A stretch of 64,000 bases of DNA from Kibdelosporangium persicum (GCF_013280595.1 NZ_JAAATY010000003.1:62001-126000), one strand, 5' to 3'; positions 33,379-42,486 are shown, numbered from the stretch's first letter. Numbers and translations are program-made. Notes: generated by a model from the sequence alone, not told the origin.

Positions 33379-33470
33379 GGCCGAGACTAACCACGGCCGT
33401 GTGGCTTCGCAAGGGTTCCGGCGTGGAGCGGTGTTGCTTGCCGTGCTTTTGAGTGGGTTCGCCGAGCGCG

Positions 33471-34922
33471 CTACTGAGCCTTCAGCGGGTTCAGCGGGAT
33501 CCGGACCTGGAAGGTCGTCCTGCCCGGCCGGGATTCCACGCGCACGTCACCGTGATGCTTGTTCACCACGATCCGCCACGTGATGTCGAGGCCGAGGCCG
33601 GTTCCCTCCCCCACGGCCTTGGTCGTGAAGAACGGTTCGAAGATGCGGTCCCTGATCTCGGGCGGGACGCCCACGCCGGTGTCGGTGATCTCCACGACCA
33701 CGCACACGTCGTCCCGGTACGTGCGGACCGTCAGCGTGCCCTTGCCGTTCATCGCCGCGATGGCGTTGTCGATCAAATTCGTCCACACCTGGTTCAGCTC
33801 CGCCGCGTACGCGGAGATGAGCGGCAGGGAACGGTCGTAGTCCTTCACGACCTGGACACCGTCGCCGAACTTGCTGTTGAGCATCACCAGGGTCGAGTCG
33901 AGCAGTTCGTGGACGTCGACCACCTGGAAGGGCGCGCGGTCCATCTGGGAGTACTGCTTGGCCGCTCCCACCAAAGTGGACACCCGGGTGGTCGCGTCCT
34001 CGATCTCGTTCATCAGCGACTCGGTCTCGACCGTGTAGGCGATCCAGCGGATCGCCGCCTCGGTTGTCGCTTGTGGACATTTCGCGACCGCTCCGGACAG
34101 CCACTCCACGTCCAGGCCACCGGCCACCAGCACCGGCGCGAGGTCCCAGCTTGCCTGGATTCCCCGCTCGGCCAGCCAGTCCGCGACCTCGTCCTCACGG
34201 TCGCTGGCCTGCATCGGCGCCAGCTTCGGGGCCTTGGCGACCCGTTCCACCGCTTCCTCCTGCAGCAGCACCAAGGACGGCAGGGTCACCGGGTCGATCG
34301 CGCCGCTGGCGAGCATGGCCAGCTTGTGCCGCATGCCCGCGACGCGTTCCCGCAACGCGGCCGTCGCACGGACCGCGGCCGCGGCCGGGTTGTTCAGTTC
34401 GTGGGTCAGCCCCGCGGACAACGAACCGAGCGCGAGCAGACGTTCCCGTTGGCTGGTCGCCCGCTGCGTGTTCTGCAGACCGAAGAACAGGCCTTCGAGC
34501 AGGTGCAGCGCCATCGGGAACCACTCACGCACGATCGGCCCGAAATCCTCCGCGGGCAACTGGAACATCCGCGTGTCGGTGATCGACCGCACCGTCATCT
34601 GGTAGTGCGTCTTCGACGGGGTGTCCGCTTCCAGGTACGACTGGGTCGCCCCGAAGTACGAGCCCCGGTGGTCCGTCCGGTTCGTCTCGACGATCTCCCC
34701 GCCGATGTTGCGGCTCAACGCCACCGTGCCGTCCAGCAGGACGAAAAAACACGTCGCCGGTTCACCCTCGGTCAGGATCGGCGTGCCCGCGGTCCGGTGC
34801 TCCACGTGCCCGTGCTCGACCAGCCACGCCAGCTGCGAGTCGTCCAGGCGCTCGAACAGGAACAGTTCACGCAGTTCCTCGGCGGTCAGCTTCTCGGCGG
34901 TCGGCTTGTCAGCCATCGTCAT
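33471..34922 (-). CDS. cyclic-nucleotide-binding-domain sensor histidine kinase
   Basis: A 483-residue cytoplasmic kinase. Residues ~20-140 form a CNMP-type beta barrel (LFLFERLDDSQLAWLV, GEPATCFFVLLDGTVAL). The kinase part has an H-box LSAGLTHELNNPAAAAV, N-box NLIDNAIAAM and G-boxes DTGVGVPPEIRD and GTGLGL. It overlaps the upstream receiver-reductase gene by 4 bases (ATGA), so the two are translated together. With no membrane segment, it probably senses an internal ligand or partner protein. This gene order is a recurrent actinobacterial module (established from other genomes). Confidence 0.9.
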   Translation of the reverse strand: MTMADKPTAEKLTAEELRELFLFERLDDSQLAWLVEHGHVEHRTAGTPILTEGEPATCFFVLLDGTVALSRNIGGEIVETNRTDHRGSYFGATQSYLEADTPSKTHYQMTVRSITDTRMFQLPAEDFGPIVREWFPMALHLLEGLFFGLQNTQRATSQRERLLALGSLSAGLTHELNNPAAAAVRATAALRERVAGMRHKLAMLASGAIDPVTLPSLVLLQEEAVERVAKAPKLAPMQASDREDEVADWLAERGIQASWDLAPVLVAGGLDVEWLSGAVAKCPQATTEAAIRWIAYTVETESLMNEIEDATTRVSTLVGAAKQYSQMDRAPFQVVDVHELLDSTLVMLNSKFGDGVQVVKDYDRSLPLISAYAAELNQVWTNLIDNAIAAMNGKGTLTVRTYRDDVCVVVEITDTGVGVPPEIRDRIFEPFFTTKAVGEGTGLGLDITWRIVVNKHHGDVRVESRPGRTTFQVRIPLNPLKAQ

Positions 34923-36613
34923 GACCTTTCCAAGTACCGGTGGACCAGGGTCACGGCCATCGCGCCTTCACCGACCGCCGACGCCACCCGTTTCACCGAG
35001 TCCGAACGCACGTCCCCGGCCACGAACACACCGGGAAGACTGGTCTCCAGGTGGTACGGCGGCCGGTCGAGCTGCCAGCCCGCCGGTGTGGCGCCGTCGG
35101 TCAGCAGGTCCGGGCCGGCCAGGACGAACCCCCGGTCGTCCCGCGCGAGGGTGCCGTCCAGCCACTCCGTGCGCGGTGCCGCGCCGATGAACGCGAACAG
35201 CCACGAGGCCTCGACGGTGGTCGTCTCGCCCGTCTTGTTGTGCCGCAGCGTCAACGTCTCCAGATGGTCCTTCCCGGACCCGCCGACGACCTCGGTGCAC
35301 GTCAGCACCTCGATGTTGCCGGGACCAGGCAGCTGGTCGATCAAATAGCGCGACATCGAGCGCTCCAGCGAATCACCCCGCACGATCAGCACGACCCGCT
35401 TGGCGTGCTTCGAGAAGTACATCGCGGCCTGGCCCGCCGAGTTCGCGCCGCCGACCAGATACACGTCCTGACCCGCACAGCTCGGTCCCTCCGTCGTGGA
35501 CGCCCCGTAGTACACGCCACGGCCGGTCAGCTCCCCGAGGCCCGGGGCCTCGAGCGTCCGGTACGAGACACCGGTCGCGAGGATCACCGTGTGCGCCGAG
35601 AGTTCGGAGCCGTCGTCGAACCGGACCACCCGCGCCGCTCCCCTCGGTTCGAGCGACACCACCTTCCTGGTGGTCAGCATCTCGACGTCGAACTTCAACG
35701 CCTGCCTGCGGGCCCGCTCGGTGAGCTGCTCGCCCGACACCCCGTCCGGGAAACCGAGGTAGTTCTCGATCCTGCTGCTCGTCCCCGCCTGGCCACCCGC
35801 GGCCAGCCGCTCGACCAGCACGGTCCGCAGTCCCTCGGAACCGCCGTAGACGGCCGCGCCCAGCCCGGCCGGGCCCGCTCCGATCACGATCAGGTCGTAG
35901 AAGTCCGTGGAGGGTGTCGTTGTCAGGCCTACCCGGGCGGCGAGTTCGGCGTCGGTCGGCTGGACCAGGGCCTCGCCGCTGGTCGTCACCACGACGGGGA
36001 TGTCGGCATCCGCACATCCCGACGCGGTGAGCAGGCGCTTGGCCTCGCAGTCGGTCTCGTCGAGCTCGTACCAGCGGAACGGGACCGCGTTGCGGGCCAG
36101 GAAGTCACGGACCTCATAGGACCGTGCCGACCATCGGTGCCCGACGACCTTGACCTGCCGCACCGGTTGCCGGTCGGCCGCCTCCCAGGACGTGAGCAGC
36201 TCGTCCAGCACCGGGTAGAGCTTCTCCTCCGGCGGGTCCCACGGTTTGAGCAGGTAGTGGTCCAGGTCCACCACGTTGATCGCCTGGATCGCGGCGTCGG
36301 TGTCGGCGTACGCGGTCAGCAGCACCCGCTTGGCCACCGGGAAGAGGTCCATCGCCTGCTCGAGGAACTCGATCCCGCTCATCTCCGGCATCCGGTAGTC
36401 CGCCAGCAGCGCCGCGACTTCCTCGCCGCGCAACTTGATCTCCCGTAACGCCTCCAGGGCCTGCGCGCCGGACTCGGCACGCACGATCCGGTAGGACTCG
36501 CCGTACTGCCTGCGCAGGTCGCGTGCGACCGCCCGGGACACGCCTGGGTCGTCGTCCACAGTGAGGATCGACGGGCGTGCGGCTCGGCTGGAATCAGGCA
36601 GAGCTGTTGTCAT
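34919..36613 (-). CDS. fused response regulator / FAD-dependent thioredoxin reductase-like protein
   Basis: A 564-residue fusion. Residues ~12-130 form a receiver with DDD, phosphoacceptor in LLADYRMPEM, and a LLTAYAD/LLKPWD region. A glutaredoxin-like domain follows (~155-235), where the usual CPYC is WSARS. The C-terminal part is a flavin/NADPH two-domain reductase: GAGPAGLGAAVYGGSEG, GGQAGTSSRIENYLGFP, VGGANSAGQAA and GDVRSDSVKRVASAVGEGA. The thioredoxin-reductase CxxC is replaced by GAST, so thioredoxin reduction is not expected. ATG at 36613. Coupled to the CNMP kinase and divergent from a UBP zinc-finger gene. Probably a redox-linked signalling output; the substrate is unknown. Confidence 0.9.
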   Translation of the reverse strand: MTTALPDSSRAARPSILTVDDDPGVSRAVARDLRRQYGESYRIVRAESGAQALEALREIKLRGEEVAALLADYRMPEMSGIEFLEQAMDLFPVAKRVLLTAYADTDAAIQAINVVDLDHYLLKPWDPPEEKLYPVLDELLTSWEAADRQPVRQVKVVGHRWSARSYEVRDFLARNAVPFRWYELDETDCEAKRLLTASGCADADIPVVVTTSGEALVQPTDAELAARVGLTTTPSTDFYDLIVIGAGPAGLGAAVYGGSEGLRTVLVERLAAGGQAGTSSRIENYLGFPDGVSGEQLTERARRQALKFDVEMLTTRKVVSLEPRGAARVVRFDDGSELSAHTVILATGVSYRTLEAPGLGELTGRGVYYGASTTEGPSCAGQDVYLVGGANSAGQAAMYFSKHAKRVVLIVRGDSLERSMSRYLIDQLPGPGNIEVLTCTEVVGGSGKDHLETLTLRHNKTGETTTVEASWLFAFIGAAPRTEWLDGTLARDDRGFVLAGPDLLTDGATPAGWQLDRPPYHLETSLPGVFVAGDVRSDSVKRVASAVGEGAMAVTLVHRYLERS

Positions 36614-36688
36614 GGTGCATAGTGAAGCACCCGTTCGCACGGAGGCGTACTTTCACGTCTGACAGTCGCCGAGCAGGGAGTTAGCAGC

Positions 36689-36979
36689 GTGAAGGACGGC
36701 ACCGTGAAGGACGACACCGTGAGCGTTTGCCAGGACATCGCCGATCTGGGGCCCGACCCGGAGCCGCACACCCGGGAGGGCTGTGAGGACTGCCTGGCCG
36801 ACGGCGGCACCTGGGTGCACCTGCGCCTGTGCTTGGCCTGCGGCCACGTCGGCTGTTGTGACTCGTCGCCCGCGAAGCACGCCGGCAGGCACGCCGCCGA
36901 GACCGGGCACCCGGTGATCCGGTCGTTCGAGCCGGGTGAGTCGTGGCGCTGGTGCTTCGTGCACCGGACCGCCGCCTGA
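36689..36979 (+). CDS. UBP-type zinc-finger protein
   Basis: A 96-residue protein with a ubiquitin-protease-type (ZnF-UBP) finger: [24 protein letters not shown], then [17 protein letters not shown] and WCFVH, so the zinc Cys/His set is complete. Start GTG at 36689 with GGGAG before it; a short repeat (GTGAAGGACG) lies in the first codons. Divergent, 75 bp, from the receiver-reductase operon. UBP fingers bind free C-terminal tails in eukaryotes; in actinobacteria they often accompany this redox operon, role unknown. Confidence 0.88.
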   Translation: MKDGTVKDDTVSVCQDIADLGPDPEPHTREGCEDCLADGGTWVHLRLCLACGHVGCCDSSPAKHAGRHAAETGHPVIRSFEPGESWRWCFVHRTAA

Positions 36980-37001
36980 ACGCTCACGCGCGCACCGGGA
37001 A

Positions 37002-37025
37002 TCAACCACCGGCCGAGGTGGTTGA
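37002..37025 (+). promoter_or_regulatory. inverted repeat just upstream of rpmJ start
   Basis: A perfect 9-bp inverted repeat, TCAACCACC (37002-37010) and GGTGGTTGA (37017-37025), with a 6-nt spacer, ending 7 bp before the rpmJ ATG. It overlaps the ribosome-site region, and the GAGGTGG in its right arm would be hidden if it folded in RNA. It could equally be a protein-binding site. It does not match the AT-rich actinobacterial Zur box. Confidence 0.5.
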
Positions 37026-37032
37026 AGCGGAC

Positions 37033-37155
37033 ATGAAGGTCAGGAACTCGTTGAGGTCGTTGAAATCCAAGCCGGGCGCCCAGGTGGTCCGGCGGGACGG
37101 CCGGGTGTTCGTCCTGAACAAGAGGGACCCCCGGGCCAAGGCCCGCCAGGGCTGA
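37033..37155 (+). CDS. rpmJ: 50S ribosomal protein bL36, cysteine-free (C-) type
   Basis: A 40-residue protein with the bL36 pattern [30 protein letters not shown] and KARQG. The zinc-binding Cys/His residues of the standard L36 are absent, so this is the zinc-independent paralogue that many actinobacteria make under zinc limitation. ATG at 37033, 53 bp after the UBP gene on the same strand. An inverted repeat directly before the start may control it. The location away from the main ribosomal operons supports the alternative-paralogue call. Confidence 0.93.
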   Translation: MKVRNSLRSLKSKPGAQVVRRDGRVFVLNKRDPRAKARQG

Positions 37156-37171
37156 GCGCTCTCCGCCGTCT

Positions 37172-37564
37172 CTAGGACAGGATCCGCCGGACGTGATCCG
37201 GCAGGTCCCGCTCCGCCGCCTCGGCCGGGGTCAGCCACGCGTACCCGTCGTGCTCGCCAGGGTTGAGGGTCACCTCGCCCTGGCCGTCCTCCACGACATC
37301 GAACACGGTCGCGTTGATCGTCACCGGTTTCCCGGTGATGTCCGGCCAGCTCGACGTGGCCCGCTCGCCGGTCACCCGGACCGTCAGGCCGGTCTCCTCG
37401 GCGATCTCCCGGACCGCCGTCTCGGCCGACGGCTCCCCCGGTTCGACTGTCCCGCCGGGCAGTTCCCACCGTCCACCGAGGAACGTGCCCGGCTCACGCC
37501 GGATGAACAGGATTCGGCCGGCCCGGGTGATCCAGCCGTACGCGAGGTTCTTCTCGGCAGTCAT
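37172..37564 (-). CDS. Nudix hydrolase
   Basis: A 130-residue pyrophosphohydrolase. The Nudix box is intact, running from GGTVEPGEPSAETAVREI to AEETGL (G-x5-E-x7-REUxEExGU). The short length and N-terminal KNLAYGWITRAGRILFIRRE are like the MutT-type small enzymes that cleanse or cap nucleotides. Substrate cannot be told from sequence. It is convergent with rpmJ (16 bp apart) and 11 bp after the SMI1-like gene. Confidence 0.9.
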   Translation of the reverse strand: MTAEKNLAYGWITRAGRILFIRREPGTFLGGRWELPGGTVEPGEPSAETAVREIAEETGLTVRVTGERATSSWPDITGKPVTINATVFDVVEDGQGEVTLNPGEHDGYAWLTPAEAAERDLPDHVRRILS

Positions 37565-37575
37565 GCGAAGTGATG

Positions 37576-38070
37576 CTAGGACTTGTACGGGTCGAACGGG
37601 TCGCGTTCGCCGGATGTCGCGGCGAGCGTCAGGCGTTCGAGGAACTCGCCGAACGACTCCGCGACTTCGCGTGCCGGTCCGGTGTAGACCCCGTCGTCGA
37701 TGCCACCAGGGGGCAGGGCAAGGACTTCGCCAGTGTTCGGGATGGCGTACAGGGTCCCGCCGCCGTTGCTCGCGACCACCACGACTTCGCCGTGGCCGCG
37801 TACCTCACGCGGCGAACTGTCGCGGTACAGGTCGGCCGACCAGCCCAGCGGACCGATGAAGTAGCCGTTCCACAGATCGGGCAGGCTGACTTCGCCGATC
37901 ACGGAGAAGAACCCGGCCACCTCCGCGGGCAGCCGGCCGCCGAACCGCGCGGTCACCTCACCGATCCCGGCCGACTTCACGACTTCGTTGGTGCCGGGTG
38001 GCCACTGGGCGTTCGCCACCACCGCCCGTGCGATGGCCCGGAACCGGGTCTCGAGGTTCGCCAAGTCCAC
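37576..38070 (-). CDS. SMI1/KNR4 family protein
   Basis: A 164-residue soluble protein with the SMI1/KNR4-like core: an N-terminal helix, an I-x-x-LE-like GIGEVTARFGGRLPAEVAGF, FSVIGEVSLPDLWNGYFIG and a late DDGVYTGPAREVAESFGEFL helix. SMI1/KNR4 (SUKH) proteins are often immunity proteins of contact-dependent toxins or housekeeping binders. No toxin gene is adjacent, so an immunity role is not supported here. Same strand as, and just before, the Nudix gene. Confidence 0.65.
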   Translation of the reverse strand: MDLANLETRFRAIARAVVANAQWPPGTNEVVKSAGIGEVTARFGGRLPAEVAGFFSVIGEVSLPDLWNGYFIGPLGWSADLYRDSSPREVRGHGEVVVVASNGGGTLYAIPNTGEVLALPPGGIDDGVYTGPAREVAESFGEFLERLTLAATSGERDPFDPYKS

Positions 38071-38254
38071 GCCGCAGCCTACAGCCCGCGGCCGACAGCC
38101 ATCATCGGATGTCTTTCGAACTGATCACGGTTTCACATTTCCCACGGAACGCTTCGCGCCCTTCGCATAGTGATGGTTGCGTTATGGAACGAGCGCGGCA
38201 GATGATTGCCGAGCACAGCTGACAACTGGCGACTCCTGGGTGGTGGCCCTGCCG

Positions 38255-41200
38255 ATGTACGCGCCGGCCGACGGGCACGCGAACACTGGGAGACGTTGGC
38301 GGATATGGCACAAGCTCGCGATTGTCAGCCTGGCGTTCACCGCGCTGCTCGCCGGTGCCACATATCTGTTGCTCGACGCGAACTCACGGCGGATCGACCT
38401 GACCGCCAACGAACTACGCGGCCTGGAATATCTGCGTCCGCTCACCACACTGTTGCCCGACCTGGCGGCGCACAAAACGTACGTCCGTCAGGTTGATGCC
38501 GGTGTCCGGCCCGCCGCCGACCTGAAACCGCTCCAGGACCGGATCGACAGCGGATACGCCACGCTGGCCGAAGTGGACGGCCGGCTGCGGGACGATCTGC
38601 GGACCACCGGCTCGGACCTCAACGTCAGCGCGTTGCCGGCGACACAGATCCAGAACTGGCGAACCGTCCGGTCCGGGCAGTACGACCAGGCGGGCACCGA
38701 CGCGGCGCACGCGATGCTGATCGGCGACGTCCGCACGCTGATCGGGTACGTCGGCGCGACGTCCAACCTGGTCCTCGACCCGGAGCTGGGCACGTACCAC
38801 CTCGCCGACGCCATGGTGGTGTGCTCGCCAGAACTGGTGATCCGCGTCAGCAGACTCGGCAACACCGTCGACGACCTGCTGACCAGCGGCCAGAACTCGT
38901 TACCGGACCGGACCAAGGTGGCCGGCGACGTGGCGATGCTGTTACGGCACGCGGACGTGCTGCAGGACAGCCTGTTCACCGCGTTCCGCGCCACCGGCGG
39001 CACGGCCGACGGGCGGGCGATGCGCGATGAACTCGCGCCCCAGCTACGCACGGCGTACCAGGCGGTGACCGACCTGGCCACCATGACCACACGCGACTTC
39101 GTCGAGGCGACCACCGTTAGGGTCGACCGGACCGCGTACGCCCGCGCGGTCGACGACGCGGCGGCGGCGATGGCGACCCTCTGGGCGACGATCCTGGATC
39201 AGGAAAGCCGGATGCTGCACACCCGGCAGGCCGGCGACGTGGAGGACCGCACCTTCGCACTGCTGGGCGTGCTCGTGGCGTTCGCGATCACAATGGTGCT
39301 CACGGTGTGGCTGGCGCGGCGGATGAGTACGGACGTCGGGGCGGTCGCCCGGGGAGCGACCAGCCTCGCGAAAGGCAACCTGGCGGAGCGCGTACGGGTG
39401 CGCAGCCGTGACGAGATCGGTGACATGGCGACAGCGTTCAACGGGATGGCCCAGCGCCTCCAGGAGATGGTCGAGGAGCAGCAGCGCTCGGAGCTGCGGC
39501 TGCGCAACGAGCACGACTTCGTCGACGCGGTGCTCAACGTCGCGGGCAGCCTGATCGTGGTGTTCGACCGCGGCGGCCGGATCGTCCGGTTCAACCGGGC
39601 CTGCGAGGTCGTCACCGGGTACACGTTCGCCGAGGTGGCGGGCAAGCCGTTCTGGGACCTCTTCCTGCCCGAGGAGGAACGGGCGGCCACCCAGGAGTAC
39701 TACCGCGAGCTCAAACCGTCCGACCTGCCCTCCTACTACGAGCACACGTGGGTTCGCCGCGACGGCGTGCGGTTCGAGGTGTCCTGGTCCAACGGCGCGA
39801 TGGTGGACGAGCACGGCGAGGTCACGCACGTGATCTCGACCGGCATCGACGTGACCGCGCGCCGAGCCGCCGAACGGGATCTGCGGGACGCCGAGGAACG
39901 GTTCCGGCAGGCGTTCGACCACGCGTCCATCGGAATGTGCCTGGTCGGCGAGGGCGCGACCTTCCTGCAGGTCAACAAGGCGCTGTGCGAGATGCTCGGG
40001 CGGACCGAGGCCGAACTGCTGGCCATGCGGATGTCCGACGTCACGCACCCCGACGACTTCGCGGTCGGCGGCGCGGCGATCGCGGCGATGAAGGCGGGCA
40101 GCAACGAGCCGTTCCATGGCGTCAAGCGGTACTTCCACGCCGACGGCCGGATCGTGTGGGGCCAGGTCACCGTGTCGCCGGTCCGGCCCGGCGGCGACGC
40201 ACCGGTCTACCTGGTCACGCAGATCGAGGACATCACCGAACGCCGGGAGGCCGAGGCCCGCCTGGTGCACCAGGCCTTGCACGACTCGCTGACCGGCCTG
40301 CCCAACCGCGCGCTGCTGATGGACCGGCTCAAGCAGGTGCTCGCTCGCGCCGACCGCCATCCCACGCTGACCGCCGTGATGTTCCTCGACCTCGACGGGT
40401 TCAAGGACATCAACGACAGCCTCGGCCACGACATCGGCGACCAGGTCCTGCGGGAGATCGCGCACCGGATCAGCGCCCAGGTCCGGCCGTCCGACACGGT
40501 GGCGCGGCTGGGCGGTGACGAGTTCGTCGTGCTGTGTTCGGACCTGCGGACCGAGCAGAACGCGGTGGAGATCGCCGAACGGCTGACCGCGGCGGTGGGC
40601 AGACCCGTGGCACTGCCCGGCTACGCGGTCGAGGTCGAGGTCACCGCGAGCATCGGGATCGCGTTGTCCGACAACGACTCGCTGACGCCGGAGGACATGC
40701 TGCGCAACGCCGACGCGGCGATGTACGGCGCCAAGACACAGGGCAAGAACCGCTGGGAGATCTTTGACGAGAACCGCAGGGCACGGGCCGTCGACCGGGT
40801 CGCGGTGGCCGCCACCCTGCGCCAGGCGTTACGCGACGACCGGTTCGTCCTGCACTTCCAGCCGGTGATCGACCTGGGCACCGGCAAAGCGGTCGCGGTC
40901 GAGTCGCTGGTCCGGCTGGACGACCCGCACTACGGCCTGCTGCCGCCCGCCGCGTTCATCCAGGTCGCCGAGGACAGCGGGCTGATCGTGCCGATCGGCA
41001 CCTACGTGCTGCAGGAGGCGTGCCGCCGGCTCGCGGCCTGGCGTGCGGCGGGGATCGTGCCGCCGGACTTCCGGGCCGCGGTCAACCTTTCGGCCCGTCA
41101 GGCCACGCAGCCGGATCTGGCCAAGACGGTCGGCCGGGCGCTGGCCCGCGCCGGGATCGAGCCGGCCGCGCTGGCGCTGGAGCTGACCGAGACCGTGCTG

Positions 41201-41599
41201 ATGGACGCGGACACGTCCACCCTGCGGCAGTTCGAGGAGCTCAGGGAGATGGGCGTCGAACTGGGCATCGACGACTTCGGCACCGGCTACTCGTCGCTGA
41301 GCTATCTCAAACGGCTGCCGGTCAGCATCATCAAGGTGGACCGCTCGTTTGTGGCCGGGCTGGTCACCGACCCGTCCGACCGGGAGATCGTGACCGCGGT
41401 GATCCGCCTCGGCCAGGCGCTCGGCCTGACCACCATCGCCGAAGGCGTCGAGGACGCCGAACAGTTCTCCATGCTCCAGGAACTGGGCTGCGACCAGGCG
41501 CAGGGCTACCTGCTCGGCCGTCCGCAGGCTCAGCCGCCCACGGTCTCGGTCCTGATGAGCGGCACGTCCCGCGACAGCTCCCGGAACCCGACGCTGTAG
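38255..41599 (+). CDS. membrane PAS-GGDEF-EAL cyclic-di-GMP turnover protein
   Basis: A protein of about 1114 residues: transmembrane helix near residues 25-45, a ~300-residue external sensor, a second helix (FALLGVLVAFAITMVLTVWLA), HAMP, two PAS domains, a GGDEF domain with intact RLGGDEFVVL, and an EAL domain. The EAL signature reads ESL (AVESLVRL), keeping the catalytic Glu; the DDFGTGYSSLSYLKRL loop is intact. It can probably make and break cyclic-di-GMP, with sensing outside and inside. The start is uncertain: ATG 38255 is used, with possible longer starts back to TTG 38177. Its last ~70 bp overlap the convergent GNAT gene. Confidence 0.92.
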   Translation: MYAPADGHANTGRRWRIWHKLAIVSLAFTALLAGATYLLLDANSRRIDLTANELRGLEYLRPLTTLLPDLAAHKTYVRQVDAGVRPAADLKPLQDRIDSGYATLAEVDGRLRDDLRTTGSDLNVSALPATQIQNWRTVRSGQYDQAGTDAAHAMLIGDVRTLIGYVGATSNLVLDPELGTYHLADAMVVCSPELVIRVSRLGNTVDDLLTSGQNSLPDRTKVAGDVAMLLRHADVLQDSLFTAFRATGGTADGRAMRDELAPQLRTAYQAVTDLATMTTRDFVEATTVRVDRTAYARAVDDAAAAMATLWATILDQESRMLHTRQAGDVEDRTFALLGVLVAFAITMVLTVWLARRMSTDVGAVARGATSLAKGNLAERVRVRSRDEIGDMATAFNGMAQRLQEMVEEQQRSELRLRNEHDFVDAVLNVAGSLIVVFDRGGRIVRFNRACEVVTGYTFAEVAGKPFWDLFLPEEERAATQEYYRELKPSDLPSYYEHTWVRRDGVRFEVSWSNGAMVDEHGEVTHVISTGIDVTARRAAERDLRDAEERFRQAFDHASIGMCLVGEGATFLQVNKALCEMLGRTEAELLAMRMSDVTHPDDFAVGGAAIAAMKAGSNEPFHGVKRYFHADGRIVWGQVTVSPVRPGGDAPVYLVTQIEDITERREAEARLVHQALHDSLTGLPNRALLMDRLKQVLARADRHPTLTAVMFLDLDGFKDINDSLGHDIGDQVLREIAHRISAQVRPSDTVARLGGDEFVVLCSDLRTEQNAVEIAERLTAAVGRPVALPGYAVEVEVTASIGIALSDNDSLTPEDMLRNADAAMYGAKTQGKNRWEIFDENRRARAVDRVAVAATLRQALRDDRFVLHFQPVIDLGTGKAVAVESLVRLDDPHYGLLPPAAFIQVAEDSGLIVPIGTYVLQEACRRLAAWRAAGIVPPDFRAAVNLSARQATQPDLAKTVGRALARAGIEPAALALELTETVLMDADTSTLRQFEELREMGVELGIDDFGTGYSSLSYLKRLPVSIIKVDRSFVAGLVTDPSDREIVTAVIRLGQALGLTTIAEGVEDAEQFSMLQELGCDQAQGYLLGRPQAQPPTVSVLMSGTSRDSSRNPTL

Positions 41600-42486
41600 T
41601 ACAGCTCGCGCGCCTGGGGGTGCCCCGGCGCACCCAGGCAGGCGACCGTCATGTGAGCGGCCCCCGCCGCCCGCGCCAGCCGCATCCCGTGCAGCAGCAT
41701 CGCCCTGGCCAAACCCCGGCGCCGGTAACCAGGATGCGTCCCGACCGGCTCGAACTCCGCGGTCTTGTTCACCTCGTCGAGCCACATGATCGTCGAGGAC
41801 GCCATCGTCCCGTCCGGCGCCTCCACCAGCAGGTGCAGGTCACCGCGGTACCCCGGCGTCTGCCGGACGCCCTCGTAGGCCTCGGCCGTGTACGTCGAGG
41901 GCGCCCACGCGTCCACATGAGCCTGGACGGCGGCCCCGGGCCCGGCCTCGTCGGCGGTGCGGAACCGGAATCCGGGTGGCAGCACCGGATTTTCCACGTC
42001 GGTGAGGTCGCGCTCGTTGAGCTGGGTCCAGTACCCGGTGTCGCCGAGCGAGGCCGGGTCGGTCTCGTAGCCGTGCGCCGCCCACCGCCTCAGGGCGAAC
42101 CCGTCGGCGGCGCCCGGCGTCACCCGTCGGTCGACGTCGCCCGCCGTGTCGTCGAACCAGTCGATCACCTCGTCGATCAGCCCGGCGTGGCCGGGATGGA
42201 CCTGGTACGCCAGGTAGGCGCCGGTGACGTCCTTCACCGACCCGTCGCTCCGGCGCACCCGGTGCGGAAGCTGCGCCCAGCCCCACGCCACCAGATCCCC
42301 GCCCGAGAACCACAACCGGCGCGGCCAGCCGGCGCCTTCGGCGGCGTGTCCCTTGCCCCAGTTCCAGGCCAGCTCACCGAACGACGCGTCGCTGTTCACC
42401 AGCTCCGGACGGGTGGCGGTGACCCGCTGCGCCAGATCCCGCATGAGCCGCACGTCCGCGGCGGTCAGAAGCTCGACGTTCGCCAT
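41530..42486 (-). CDS. GNAT family N-acetyltransferase (tandem-domain)
   Basis: A 318-residue protein. The C-terminal half is a clear GNAT acetyl-CoA-binding fold: FEPVGTHPGYRRRGLARAML is the R/Q-x-x-G-x-G/A loop, followed by MTVACLGAPGHPQARELYYS and VGFRELSRDVPLIR. The N-terminal half resembles a second, degenerate GNAT module. The ATG at 42486 starts right at the first domain; a longer start at 42570 would overlap the divergent cyclase start. The acetylated target is unknown. Its 3' end overlaps the cyclic-di-GMP gene by 70 bp, tail to tail. Confidence 0.85.
   Translation of the reverse strand: MANVELLTAADVRLMRDLAQRVTATRPELVNSDASFGELAWNWGKGHAAEGAGWPRRLWFSGGDLVAWGWAQLPHRVRRSDGSVKDVTGAYLAYQVHPGHAGLIDEVIDWFDDTAGDVDRRVTPGAADGFALRRWAAHGYETDPASLGDTGYWTQLNERDLTDVENPVLPPGFRFRTADEAGPGAAVQAHVDAWAPSTYTAEAYEGVRQTPGYRGDLHLLVEAPDGTMASSTIMWLDEVNKTAEFEPVGTHPGYRRRGLARAMLLHGMRLARAAGAAHMTVACLGAPGHPQARELYYSVGFRELSRDVPLIRTETVGG

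Noticed and set aside
37002-37025. Zur box before the zinc-free L36 gene
   Set aside because: The known actinobacterial Zur site is AT-rich (around TGAAAATCATTTTCA); the repeat here is GC-rich and does not match.
37576-38070. SMI1/KNR4 protein as toxin immunity gene
   Set aside because: No polymorphic toxin or secretion gene is adjacent.
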